A stretch of 5,946 bases of DNA from Mucilaginibacter sp. UBA4741 (GCA_002403905.1 DHIR01000064.1:1-5946); one strand, 5' to 3'. Positions 1 through 5,916 are shown, counted from the first letter of the stretch. Notes: generated by a model from the letters alone, not told the origin. Numbers and translations are program-made.

Positions 1-61
1 AAGTTAAAAGCGATTTCCCTGGCTATCGGGGCGAACATCCGAATTTCGAAATAAAATATCC

Positions 62-69
62 TAACTTTG
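62..69 (+). promoter_or_regulatory. Bacteroidota -7 promoter element of panB
   Basis: TAACTTTG matches the Bacteroidota -7 consensus TAnnTTTG at every fixed position. It lies 22 bases before the panB ATG, so transcription would start near base 75 and leave a leader of roughly 17 bases. No clear TTG/TTTG -33 box is visible at the expected distance. Seen: the motif and its position. Inferred: promoter function. Confidence 0.55.
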
Positions 70-91
70 CCATCAGCTTAAAAACATCAGC

Positions 92-907
92 ATGTCTGTT
101 CATAAAGAAGTTAAAAGAATTACCACCCATACCCTGCAGGAGATGAAGAACCATGGCGAGAAGATTGCCATGCTTACCGCTTACGATTACTCGATGGCGA
201 CCATTGTAGATGCCGCCGGGATGGACATTATATTGGTAGGCGATTCGGCATCCAACGTAATGGCGGGCCATGAAACCACGCTGCCTATCACTTTGGATCA
301 AATGATATACCATGCGTCGGCAGTGGTACGCGCGGCTAAACGCGCGCTGATTGTTGTCGACCTGCCTTTTGGAACTTACCAGGGCAATAGTAAAGAGGCA
401 TTAGCATCCGCCATCCGGATCATGAAGGAATCTGGCGCACATGCCGTGAAGATAGAGGGTGGTATAGAAATTGCAGAATCGGTAAGCCGGATCTTAACTG
501 CAGGTATACCTGTTATGGGGCATTTGGGTTTAACCCCGCAATCCATTTATAAATTTGGTACTTACACTGTACGCGCCAAAGAAGAAGTGGAAGCACAAAA
601 ATTAAGAGAGGATGCTTTAAAGTTACAGGAGCTGGGTTGCTTTGGTATTGTGCTAGAGAAGATTCCGGCGCAATTGGCTAAGGAAGTTTCTGAAAGTTTG
701 GTTATACCAACGATTGGTATTGGTGCCGGGCAGCATTGCGATGGGCAGGTTTTGGTGATACACGATATGCTGGGTATTAACAAAGGTTTTAAACCCCGCT
801 TTTTGCGCCAGTACGCCAACCTTGCCGAAGTAATGAACAGCGCGATTAAGAATTATGTTAGCGATGTAAAAGCTAAAGAGTTCCCGAACGAGAAGGAGCA
901 ATACTAA
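92..907 (+). CDS. panB: 3-methyl-2-oxobutanoate hydroxymethyltransferase (ketopantoate hydroxymethyltransferase)
   Basis: PanB transfers a one-carbon unit from 5,10-methylene-tetrahydrofolate to 3-methyl-2-oxobutanoate, giving 2-dehydropantoate, the first committed step of pantothenate and CoA synthesis in the cytoplasm. The 271-residue protein is full length and spans the single TIM-barrel domain. Family hallmarks are visible: LTAYDYSMA (28-36), VGDSASNVM (49-57) with metal ligand D51, DLPFG (90-94) with metal ligand D90, KIEGG (120-124) with K120 and E122, GHLGLTPQS (143-151), the catalytic-type E189 in VLEKIP, and IPTIGIGAG (205-213). The ATG at 92 gives a normal PanB N-terminus and follows a good -7 element; no Shine-Dalgarno sequence is seen. 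No panC, panD or panE lies in the window. The gene reads toward the rluA-like gene 82 bp downstream. Identification is very secure. Confidence 0.97.
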   Translation: MSVHKEVKRITTHTLQEMKNHGEKIAMLTAYDYSMATIVDAAGMDIILVGDSASNVMAGHETTLPITLDQMIYHASAVVRAAKRALIVVDLPFGTYQGNSKEALASAIRIMKESGAHAVKIEGGIEIAESVSRILTAGIPVMGHLGLTPQSIYKFGTYTVRAKEEVEAQKLREDALKLQELGCFGIVLEKIPAQLAKEVSESLVIPTIGIGAGQHCDGQVLVIHDMLGINKGFKPRFLRQYANLAEVMNSAIKNYVSDVKAKEFPNEKEQY

Positions 908-913
908 CCCCCC

Positions 914-936
914 AGCCCCCTGAAGGGGGAGCTTTT
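914..936 (+). terminator. GC-rich hairpin with short T run after panB
   Basis: Seven bases after the panB stop, CCCCC (916-920) pairs with GGGGG (925-929) around the loop TGAA. The flanking AGC and GCT can extend the stem with one bulged A, and TTTT follows (933-936). This has the form of a rho-independent terminator, although the T run is short. It may instead be a dispersed C-rich intergenic repeat, which would explain the extra C run just before it. If it terminates, panB and the next gene are separate transcripts or only partly coupled. Confidence 0.5.
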
Positions 937-944
937 AATAATAT

Positions 945-976
945 ACTTACGGACTTACGGTCTTACCGACTTCCGG
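945..976 (+). repeat. Four tandem imperfect copies of an octamer (ACTTACGG-like)
   Basis: Four head-to-tail 8-base units can be read: ACTTACGG, ACTTACGG, TCTTACCG and ACTTCCGG, followed by a partial ACTA. The first two are identical; the third and fourth differ from them at two positions and one position. Units two and three also form a small CGGT-CTT-ACCG inverted repeat (958-968). The array lies entirely in the gap between panB and the pseudouridine synthase gene and ends 13 bases before the latter's ATG. Function is unknown. Confidence 0.75.
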
Positions 977-989
977 ACTAAATACAACA

Positions 990-1712
990 ATGGCCCGACC
1001 TGAATTTAACTACACCAGCTACGATATTACCGATAAGGATATTCTTTATGAGGACAATCACCTTATTGCAGTAAACAAGCGTGCGGGCGATATTGTACAG
1101 GTTGATGATACGGGCGACGAGAGTTTGGATGAAAAGGTAAAGAAATACATCGCCAAAAAATATGACAAGCCTAATGGCGCTTTCCTGGGTGTAGTGCATA
1201 GACTGGATCGACCCGTTAGCGGAGTTATATTGTTTGCCAAAACCAGTAAGGCTTTAGAACGGATAAACAAAATGTTTAAAGCCCGCGAAATGCATAAAAC
1301 CTACTATGCTGTGGTGCGCAAACGCCCCAACCCAATAGCAGGCACTTTGGTACATTACCTAATAAAAAATCCGCAGAAAAACGTTACCAAAGCACATGAT
1401 CGCGAGGTAGCAGGTAGCCAGCGATCTGAGTTAAACTATAAACTGGTTGGCGAACTGGATGGTTACTATTTAATTGAGGTTGACCCGATAACCGGTCGCC
1501 CGCACCAGATACGTGTGCAACTATCAACTCTAGGCTGCCCAATAGTTGGCGATAACAAGTACGGTTACCCACGCGGCAGTTTGCGTAAAAGCATTTGTTT
1601 ACATGCCCGCAGGTTACAGTTTATCCATCCCATAAAAAAAGAACCTATATTAATTGTTGCACCCGTACCCAAAGATGGCTTTTGGGAAAAGTTTGAAGGG
1701 ATGATGGGGTAG
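990..1712 (+). CDS. RluA-family RNA pseudouridine synthase (no S4 domain)
   Basis: The enzyme should isomerise specific uridines in rRNA or tRNA to pseudouridine. The 240-residue protein is essentially one catalytic domain. Motifs in order are VNKRAGD (28-34, the family's KPxG-type segment with R in place of P), HRLDRPVSG (70-78) with catalytic Asp73, KTYYAVV (103-109), and TGRPHQIRVQL (168-178), the RNA-binding core of RluA-type enzymes. It lacks the N-terminal S4 domain found in RluC and RluD, so it resembles the short RluA/TruC-like subgroup. The RNA target cannot be assigned from sequence. The ATG at 990 leaves a normal short N-terminal extension; no TAnnTTTG element or Shine-Dalgarno sequence precedes it, so it may depend on read-through from panB. 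A large inverted repeat follows the stop. Family is certain; substrate is unknown. Confidence 0.93.
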   Translation: MARPEFNYTSYDITDKDILYEDNHLIAVNKRAGDIVQVDDTGDESLDEKVKKYIAKKYDKPNGAFLGVVHRLDRPVSGVILFAKTSKALERINKMFKAREMHKTYYAVVRKRPNPIAGTLVHYLIKNPQKNVTKAHDREVAGSQRSELNYKLVGELDGYYLIEVDPITGRPHQIRVQLSTLGCPIVGDNKYGYPRGSLRKSICLHARRLQFIHPIKKEPILIVAPVPKDGFWEKFEGMMG

Positions 1713-1725
1713 CAAAATAAGACGG

Positions 1726-1795
1726 TGTCATGCTGAGGTACTCGAAGCATGCGGGGTGGCCTTTGCGCTCACCCTTCGAGTGCCTCAGGGTGACA
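1726..1795. repeat. 70-nt imperfect inverted repeat between convergent genes, possible bidirectional terminator
   Basis: The left arm (1726-1747, starting TGTCATGCTGAGG) and the right arm (1774-1795, ending CCTCAGGGTGACA) are 22 bases each. They agree as inverted repeats at 19 positions, and two of the three mismatches could pair as G-U in RNA. A short inner stem is possible between GGTG (1755-1758) and CACC (1770-1773). A T-rich stretch follows on the plus strand (1803-1813), and TTATTTT follows on the minus strand. The placement between the stops of two convergent genes fits a bidirectional terminator. The GTCATGCTGAGG/CTTCGAG style resembles a dispersed repeat I recall from Bacteroidota genomes; copy number cannot be seen here. 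Confidence 0.75.
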
Positions 1796-1811
1796 GCTCT
1801 CACTTTTTCTT

Positions 1812-2801
1812 TTACAACGCTTTCACCTCTTCCCAAATCTTCTCATCAACCAAAACACCTTCATTAATATTCTTATTCCTGGTCTTTAAAGTATTCTCGC
1901 CGGGATAGGTTATCGGTTTATCAGCATTAACCCGCTCACTGCTTTTGGCGAAGTTTAATATCTCTTCTATCAGGTCATCTGTTTGTTGTCCTGATTGTGG
2001 TTTGATGGCAATAAACACCTGCGACACACCCGACTCGGTACTTTGATCAGTTATTTGTTTAGTAGACCTCCCCTGGCTTAAAACCGTAGCCAGCAGATCA
2101 AGCACTAAGGTTAAGCCCGATCCTTTCCAAAAACCTATGGGTAGTACTCGTTTTGATGCCATTATGGCTGTTGGGTCGGTGCTTAGGTTGCCGTTTTTAT
2201 CGTAACCGCCCGGTACGGGCAATTGCTCGCCGTAACTTTCATACTGCAGCATTTTACCAAATGAGTATTGCGATATAGCCATATCCAGCACCACATGTCC
2301 TGCTTTACGTGGTACAGAAATTACCAAAGGGTTATTACCCAGCGTTGGCGTGGTACCTCCCCATGGCGCTACATTAGCTATCGTATTGGTAAAGTTGATA
2401 CCTATAAAACCGGCTTCGGCGGCTTGCCAGCCGTAGGTGCCGCCTCGCATCCAGTGGTTGGTATTCCTTATGGCTACACAGCCTATGCCGTTTGCTGATG
2501 CCAGGCTAATGGCTCTATCCATACAAAAGCGAGCGTTTATTATACCGGTGCCCAGGTTACCGTCCCATTGCTCTATAGCGCCAAAAGCGTTTACAAGCGT
2601 TGGATCGTTTTGGGCTTTGATAACCCCTTGTCTTATATAGCGTACAAACGTGGGGAAACGGTTTAACCCATGCGTGTAAACTCCGTCACGACTGTTCTCG
2701 GCAAAAACATGTGCACATAGTTCTGCCTTATCAGCAGGAAAATCAAGACTGATAAGCACTCGGTTAAATTCGGCTTTAAGTTGTTCAAAAGGTATCCGCA
2801 T
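1812..2801 (-). CDS. YiaK/DlgD-like 2,3-diketo-L-gulonate reductase (malate/L-lactate dehydrogenase family)
   Basis: The 329-residue protein belongs to the NAD(P)H-dependent Ldh_2 (malate/L-lactate/ureidoglycolate dehydrogenase) family. It aligns by eye nearly end to end with E. coli YiaK (332 aa), which reduces 2,3-diketo-L-gulonate to 3-keto-L-gulonate. Shared segments include FEQLKAEFNRVLIS at the start (5-18), GVYTHGLNRFP (40-50) with the catalytic-type His44, GAIEQWD (74-80), RNTNHWMRGGTYGWQAAE (112-129), LPVPGGYD (194-201) and FWKGSGLTLVLD (224-235). The E. coli protein starts at the equivalent residue, so the ATG at 2801 is well supported. No kinase, TRAP transporter or other yia genes accompany it; it stands alone, divergent from a lipoprotein gene. 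Activity on diketogulonate is inferred from similarity; another 2-oxo acid or keto-sugar acid is possible. Confidence 0.92.
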   Translation of the reverse strand: MRIPFEQLKAEFNRVLISLDFPADKAELCAHVFAENSRDGVYTHGLNRFPTFVRYIRQGVIKAQNDPTLVNAFGAIEQWDGNLGTGIINARFCMDRAISLASANGIGCVAIRNTNHWMRGGTYGWQAAEAGFIGINFTNTIANVAPWGGTTPTLGNNPLVISVPRKAGHVVLDMAISQYSFGKMLQYESYGEQLPVPGGYDKNGNLSTDPTAIMASKRVLPIGFWKGSGLTLVLDLLATVLSQGRSTKQITDQSTESGVSQVFIAIKPQSGQQTDDLIEEILNFAKSSERVNADKPITYPGENTLKTRNKNINEGVLVDEKIWEEVKAL

Positions 2802-2805
2802 AGGG

Positions 2806-2833
2806 CAAATATAGGGGCTTAAAAACTCATCAA
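2806..2833 (-). promoter_or_regulatory. Promoter of the yiaK-like gene, possibly giving a leaderless mRNA
   Basis: On the minus strand TATATTTG (2813-2806) matches the Bacteroidota -7 consensus TAnnTTTG exactly, and TTG (2833-2831) sits 17 bases upstream as a plausible -33 box. The last G of the -7 element is only four bases from the ATG of the reductase gene. Transcription would then start at or next to the start codon, leaving essentially no leader. Promoter assignment and start point are inferred from the motif. Confidence 0.55.
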
Positions 2834-2898
2834 TAAAATAATAGTGATTTAAAACAGTTATAATTGCCTTGGGTTACTTATCAATAGCCGTTAATTTT

Positions 2899-2906
2899 TA
2901 TTTTTG
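2899..2906 (+). promoter_or_regulatory. Bacteroidota -7 promoter element of the lipoprotein gene
   Basis: TATTTTTG matches TAnnTTTG and ends 14 bases before the ATG at 2921, predicting a leader of only about 10 bases. A TTG at 2869-2871 is too far upstream (27 bases) to be a convincing -33 box. The surrounding AT-rich sequence makes a chance match possible. Confidence 0.4.
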
Positions 2907-2920
2907 TGCTATCAAACTAA

Positions 2921-3424
2921 ATGAAAAACAAACTACCATTACTCATTATATCGGGGTTAATATTGATAAACCTGCTTAGCAATTCCTGCAAAAAGGATAA
3001 TGTAAACAATATAGAAACTATATTAAGCAGCGGTGCCTGGCAATTATCATCGGTTAGGATTACCTACTCTGTTGGTGATACCACAAAACTAGATACCGCC
3101 TTAAACACGCTATGCGATACCACGCAGGTATTTACATTTAATGCTGATAAAACCTGTACCTATACCAACTTTAATTGCAAACATCAGCCTACAGGTAGTG
3201 GCCATTGGGCAATAACAGCAAACAAATTGTTTTTAAACTCGGATATTGTATGCCAGGATACTACTGCAGCGGGCAAGTCAAGACCGTTTACTAATGCTAA
3301 AATTGATAATGCAGGGCAATACTCGCTGGTGTTATTAACCGGCGATATACAAAACTATACCATCACAACTAAGCGCAAAGTTGTACGCTATGGTTTTGTC
3401 AGGCAAAAAGCTGCTTCCAAATAG
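2921..3424 (+). CDS. Small lipoprotein with a lipocalin-like domain
   Basis: The 167-residue protein starts with a short basic end (MKNK) and a hydrophobic stretch (5-19), then SNSC with Cys23 as the likely lipidation site. The mature protein would begin Cys-Lys-Lys-Asp, common for Bacteroidota lipoproteins, which often reach the outer membrane. Serine at -3 of the lipobox is off the classic consensus but tolerated in this phylum. The rest looks like the lipocalin-like beta domain of small Bacteroidota lipoproteins: GAWQLSSVRI (38-47), then QVFTFNADKTCTYTNF (69-84), GHWAITANKLFLN (94-106) and a C-terminal strand SLVLLTGD. Mature cysteines at 65, 79, 86 and 111 could form two disulfides. No ligand or partner can be named. 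It lies between the divergent reductase gene and purN, with no sign of shared function. Confidence 0.82.
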   Translation: MKNKLPLLIISGLILINLLSNSCKKDNVNNIETILSSGAWQLSSVRITYSVGDTTKLDTALNTLCDTTQVFTFNADKTCTYTNFNCKHQPTGSGHWAITANKLFLNSDIVCQDTTAAGKSRPFTNAKIDNAGQYSLVLLTGDIQNYTITTKRKVVRYGFVRQKAASK

Positions 3425-3445
3425 TGATTAAAAAGCTTAAACCAT

Positions 3446-3453
3446 TATATTTG
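3446..3453 (+). promoter_or_regulatory. Bacteroidota -7 promoter element of purN
   Basis: TATATTTG fits TAnnTTTG exactly and ends 27 bases before the TTG start of purN, giving a predicted leader of about 20 bases. No obvious -33 TTG is present at the usual distance. A second, weaker match, TTTATTTG at 3468-3475, lies closer to the gene. Confidence 0.5.
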
Positions 3454-3480
3454 GGTCATTACTAATATTTATTTGCCATT

Positions 3481-4059
3481 TTGAAAAAACGTATAGCCAT
3501 TTTTGCTTCAGGATCAGGGTCAAATGCTCAAAAAATAATGGAGCATTTTAAACGCAGTGCAGAAGCCGAAGTTGTATTGATATTAACTAACAATGCGCAG
3601 GCGTATGTACTACAACGTGCTGATAATTTTGAAATACCATCGCATATTTTTACCCGCCATGAGTTTTATGAAACGGATGACATTATCCGCATGCTTAAAA
3701 CCTTACAGGTTGACCTTATAGTACTTGCCGGGTTCTTATGGCTGGTACCACAAACCTTACTGGCGGCTTTCCCTAACAAGATCATTAACCTTCACCCTGC
3801 CCTATTACCTAAATATGGCGGCAAAGGCATGTATGGCGATAATGTACATCAAGCTATTTTAGATGCAGGCGAAGAAGAATCTGGCATTACAATACACTTT
3901 GTTAACGCCCAATTTGATGAGGGTGAGATCATACATCAATCTAAATTTAAGATAGAGCCGGGCGATAACCTGGAAATGGTAAAATTTAAGGGCCAGCAAC
4001 TGGAGCATTTGCACTTCCCAAAAGTTATTGAGAATTTGCTAAAGAAGATGAAAAGCTAA
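3481..4059 (+). CDS. purN: Phosphoribosylglycinamide formyltransferase (GART)
   Basis: PurN transfers the formyl group of 10-formyltetrahydrofolate to glycinamide ribonucleotide, the third step of de novo purine synthesis in the cytoplasm. The 192-residue length is normal for the single-domain bacterial enzyme. The phosphate-binding start IAIFASGSGSN (5-15) is present. The catalytic triad of the E. coli enzyme (Asn106, His108, Asp144) corresponds to Asn103 and His105 in INLHPALLP and Asp146 in FDEGEII. The KYGGKGMYG loop (111-119) is a form I associate with Bacteroidota PurN. The start is TTG: the next in-frame ATG (3538) would remove the whole phosphate-binding loop, so TTG at 3481 is required. 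No other pur gene lies in the window, so it appears to be transcribed on its own or with the transporter gene 76 bp downstream. Confidence 0.96.
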   Translation: MKKRIAIFASGSGSNAQKIMEHFKRSAEAEVVLILTNNAQAYVLQRADNFEIPSHIFTRHEFYETDDIIRMLKTLQVDLIVLAGFLWLVPQTLLAAFPNKIINLHPALLPKYGGKGMYGDNVHQAILDAGEEESGITIHFVNAQFDEGEIIHQSKFKIEPGDNLEMVKFKGQQLEHLHFPKVIENLLKKMKS

Positions 4060-4135
4060 TTTTTTAAATATTAAAGTTTAGAGATTGAAGATTAGGTGTA
4101 TTTTTAGCGCACCAATATTTATCCAATTTTCAATC

Positions 4136-5359
4136 ATGACCACAAAGCAGTCAACCAGCATTTTCCAACTTGCCGTAATTGTTGCCGCGCTTGGCTTTTT
4201 TGTTGACACTTACGATCTTTTATTATTCGCTATTATCCGCAAACCCAGCCTGGCATCGCTTGGTTTAAACCCGACTGATATACTTTCTAAAGGCGAACTG
4301 CTTATCAGCATCCAAATGATAGGCATGGTGATTGGCGGTATTATATTTGGCGTTCTAGGTGATAAAAAAGGCCGACTTAAGGTTTTGTTTGGTTCAATAA
4401 TACTTTACTCTATAGCCAATATTGCCAATGGCATGGTTACTACTTTAAACCAATATATTGTTTTACGTTTTATTGCAGGCGTTGGCCTTGCCGGCGAACT
4501 TGGTGCAGGTATAACATTAGTAAGCGAATTACTCCCCAAAGAAAAACGGAGCATGGCCGCCGGCTTTATTGCCGGCTTTGGTTTGTTTGGCGTTGTGGCG
4601 GCATCTGTCATTAGTAAGATGGTAGACTGGCGCACCTGCTATTATATAGGCGGTGTATTGGGCTTTGTTTTATTATTAATGCGGGTACAGGTAAAAGAGA
4701 GCGCCATATTTAAACAGGTGCAGGAAACAACCATAAGCAAAGGCAATTTTTTAATGTTCTTTAACAACCGCAAGCGGTTTGCAAAGTATATGCAATGCAT
4801 ATTAATTGGCTTACCGGTATGGTACATCATTGGCATACTGGTTACTTTTTCTGATCAGTTTGGCAAAGCATTTGGCATAAACGGAGTTGAACCGGGCACC
4901 GCCATTATGTGTTTGTACTTGGCTATTGCCGCCGGTGATTTTAGCGTAGGCTGGTTAAGTCAGCGTTTGCAGAGCCGCAAAAAAACATTGTTTATATTCT
5001 ATAGTATAGCCGTAGTATTTACGGTATTGTTCTTTTTGCAAAATGGCGGCAGCCCTACCTGGTTCTACCTGATCTGTGCAGGGTTAGGTTTCGGCGCCGG
5101 TTTAAATGTGGTATACATTACCAGTAGTATAGAGCAGTTTGGCACCAATCTGCGTGCATCAGCAGGGATAAGCATACCTAATATGGTGAGGGGAACATTA
5201 CCTTTAATGATACTGCTATTTAAATTTACCCGTGGATTTTTTAACAGCTACGTTAAAGGCGGCTGGGTAACCGGTTTGATTGTTTTTGCTATAGGTATTA
5301 CAGCAGCATGGTTTTTGGATGAGACTTATGGCAAGGATCTTGATTTTACGGAGGTTTAA
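4136..5359 (+). CDS. MFS transporter, possibly sugar- or aromatic/organic-acid-proton symporter type
   Basis: This is an inner-membrane major facilitator superfamily permease of 407 residues, counted from the ATG at 4136. Roughly 12 hydrophobic segments are visible, with a long polar loop after TM6 (about residues 187-217). Motif A, GVLGDKKGRLK (72-82), lies between TM2 and TM3, and a degenerate second copy GWLSQRLQSRKK is in the C-terminal half. Arg111 with GVGLAGELGAG (115-125) forms the TM4 motif typical of sugar porter and related families. TM1 carries DTYD (24-27), a DxxD pattern also found in aromatic-acid/proton symporters. The frame can be opened further to a TTG at 4085, but the extra 17 residues have no family support. 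The substrate is unknown; neighbours give no hint. Confidence 0.88.
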   Translation: MTTKQSTSIFQLAVIVAALGFFVDTYDLLLFAIIRKPSLASLGLNPTDILSKGELLISIQMIGMVIGGIIFGVLGDKKGRLKVLFGSIILYSIANIANGMVTTLNQYIVLRFIAGVGLAGELGAGITLVSELLPKEKRSMAAGFIAGFGLFGVVAASVISKMVDWRTCYYIGGVLGFVLLLMRVQVKESAIFKQVQETTISKGNFLMFFNNRKRFAKYMQCILIGLPVWYIIGILVTFSDQFGKAFGINGVEPGTAIMCLYLAIAAGDFSVGWLSQRLQSRKKTLFIFYSIAVVFTVLFFLQNGGSPTWFYLICAGLGFGAGLNVVYITSSIEQFGTNLRASAGISIPNMVRGTLPLMILLFKFTRGFFNSYVKGGWVTGLIVFAIGITAAWFLDETYGKDLDFTEV

Positions 5360-5363
5360 TAAA

Positions 5364-5654
5364 TCAAAACAATAATGACCCGTGAATTATTTCGTAAACT
5401 ATTAATTCATCGTTAACTATTTTAAATGCGATAACCCAATCGTTAAAATGGCCGCATGAATATTTTAATGATGCTAATACGTGATGGTTACAAAGTGAGT
5501 ATTGGACATCAGATAAGGCCAATTTTTGAATAGCCGCTTTAAATTTTAAAGCAAATCGTCCACCACTTCCTTTGGTGTTCTTTGATTCTACAAAATCCGC
5601 GACAGCATCTATAACTCTTGATGCCTGAGGCATTATTTTTACTTCTAAAATCAA
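5364..5654 (-). CDS. RelE/ParE-superfamily type II toxin
   Basis: This 96-residue protein fits the small RelE/ParE fold. It has an initial strand ending in PQA (ILEVKIMPQA, 2-11), two helices (about 12-25 and 31-46), then strands including DWVIAFKIVNDELIVYEIIHG (72-92), which closely resembles the C-terminal hairpin of Bacteroidota ParE/RelE toxins and ends in the usual His-Gly (91-92). Such toxins either cut mRNA on the ribosome or poison gyrase; the sequence alone does not say which. The gene follows its antitoxin after only 5 bp, as expected for one operon. The start is probably TTG at 5654; starting at the ATG of residue 8 would delete most of the first beta strand. Its stop lies 4 bp from the convergent transporter stop. 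Confidence 0.8.
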   Translation of the reverse strand: MILEVKIMPQASRVIDAVADFVESKNTKGSGGRFALKFKAAIQKLALSDVQYSLCNHHVLASLKYSCGHFNDWVIAFKIVNDELIVYEIIHGSLLF

Positions 5655-5659
5655 GGATA

Positions 5660-5902
5660 TTATTTTTGATCTAGGTATTTTGAAAAAGCGGTTTCTAAGC
5701 TTATTGGCGATTCATCAGTTTCCCTGGTTAAGTAATCGATCAACTCCTCATCTGTTGCTTTTCTCCCGATTCCCTTAACCATAGCATTCAGATCTAATTC
5801 CACAAAGTTTTGAGTTTTGGCAGATAATCCGAGCTCTTCAGCTAATTGTATTAACAATTGTGTTTTCTTTTCTGAATTTGATTTTATGATCAATGTTGTC
5901 AT
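5660..5902 (-). CDS. Antitoxin of the RelE/ParE-type toxin-antitoxin module
   Basis: The 80-residue protein lies immediately upstream of the toxin gene on the same strand, in the usual antitoxin-first order. It begins with a strand-like MTTLIIKSNSEKK followed by a helix, QLLIQLAEELGL (15-26), a pattern I associate with small Bacteroidota antitoxins. The middle (about 34-60) is polar and rich in Glu and Asp. The C-terminal ISLETAFSKYLDQK (67-80) is likely the amphipathic segment that wraps the toxin. I do not recognise a definite DNA-binding fold, so the family cannot be named firmly; the role is inferred mostly from gene arrangement and size. The ATG at 5902 is preceded by an AT-rich region with a palindrome that could serve autoregulation. 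Confidence 0.72.
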   Translation of the reverse strand: MTTLIIKSNSEKKTQLLIQLAEELGLSAKTQNFVELDLNAMVKGIGRKATDEELIDYLTRETDESPISLETAFSKYLDQK

Positions 5903-5916
5903 ACACTAAGTTAATA

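Noticed and set aside
1..54. A plus-strand frame open from base 1 to a TAA at 52-54, possibly the last 17 codons of an upstream gene
   Set aside because: Too short to recognise any family, and another frame is also open here; an upstream gene end is possible but not supported.
908..989. CRISPR-like array, because short repeated units are present
   Set aside because: The units are 8 bases long and contiguous with no spacers; no cas genes are nearby.
1565..1836. Minus-strand open frames overlapping the pseudouridine synthase gene end and the inverted repeat
   Set aside because: They are translations of the repeat and of the opposite strand of a well-supported gene, with no family features of their own.
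2268..2640. Plus-strand open frames inside the yiaK-like gene
   Set aside because: They lie wholly antisense to a strongly conserved enzyme gene and show no recognisable domain.
3425..3480. Riboswitch or leader regulation before purN (a purine switch could be expected)
   Set aside because: The predicted leader is only about 20 bases and the whole gap is 56 bases, too little for a purine or related riboswitch fold.
4060..4080. TTTAA-ATA-TTAAA hairpin after the purN stop as a terminator
   Set aside because: Five A-T pairs only, with no stable stem and no following T run; too weak to call.
5383..5409. Inverted repeat TGAATTA-N13-TAATTCA near the toxin 3' end, a possible transporter terminator
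   Set aside because: AT-only-type 7-bp arms with a 13-base loop and no T run; it also encodes part of the toxin's conserved C-terminus, so chance is the simpler explanation.
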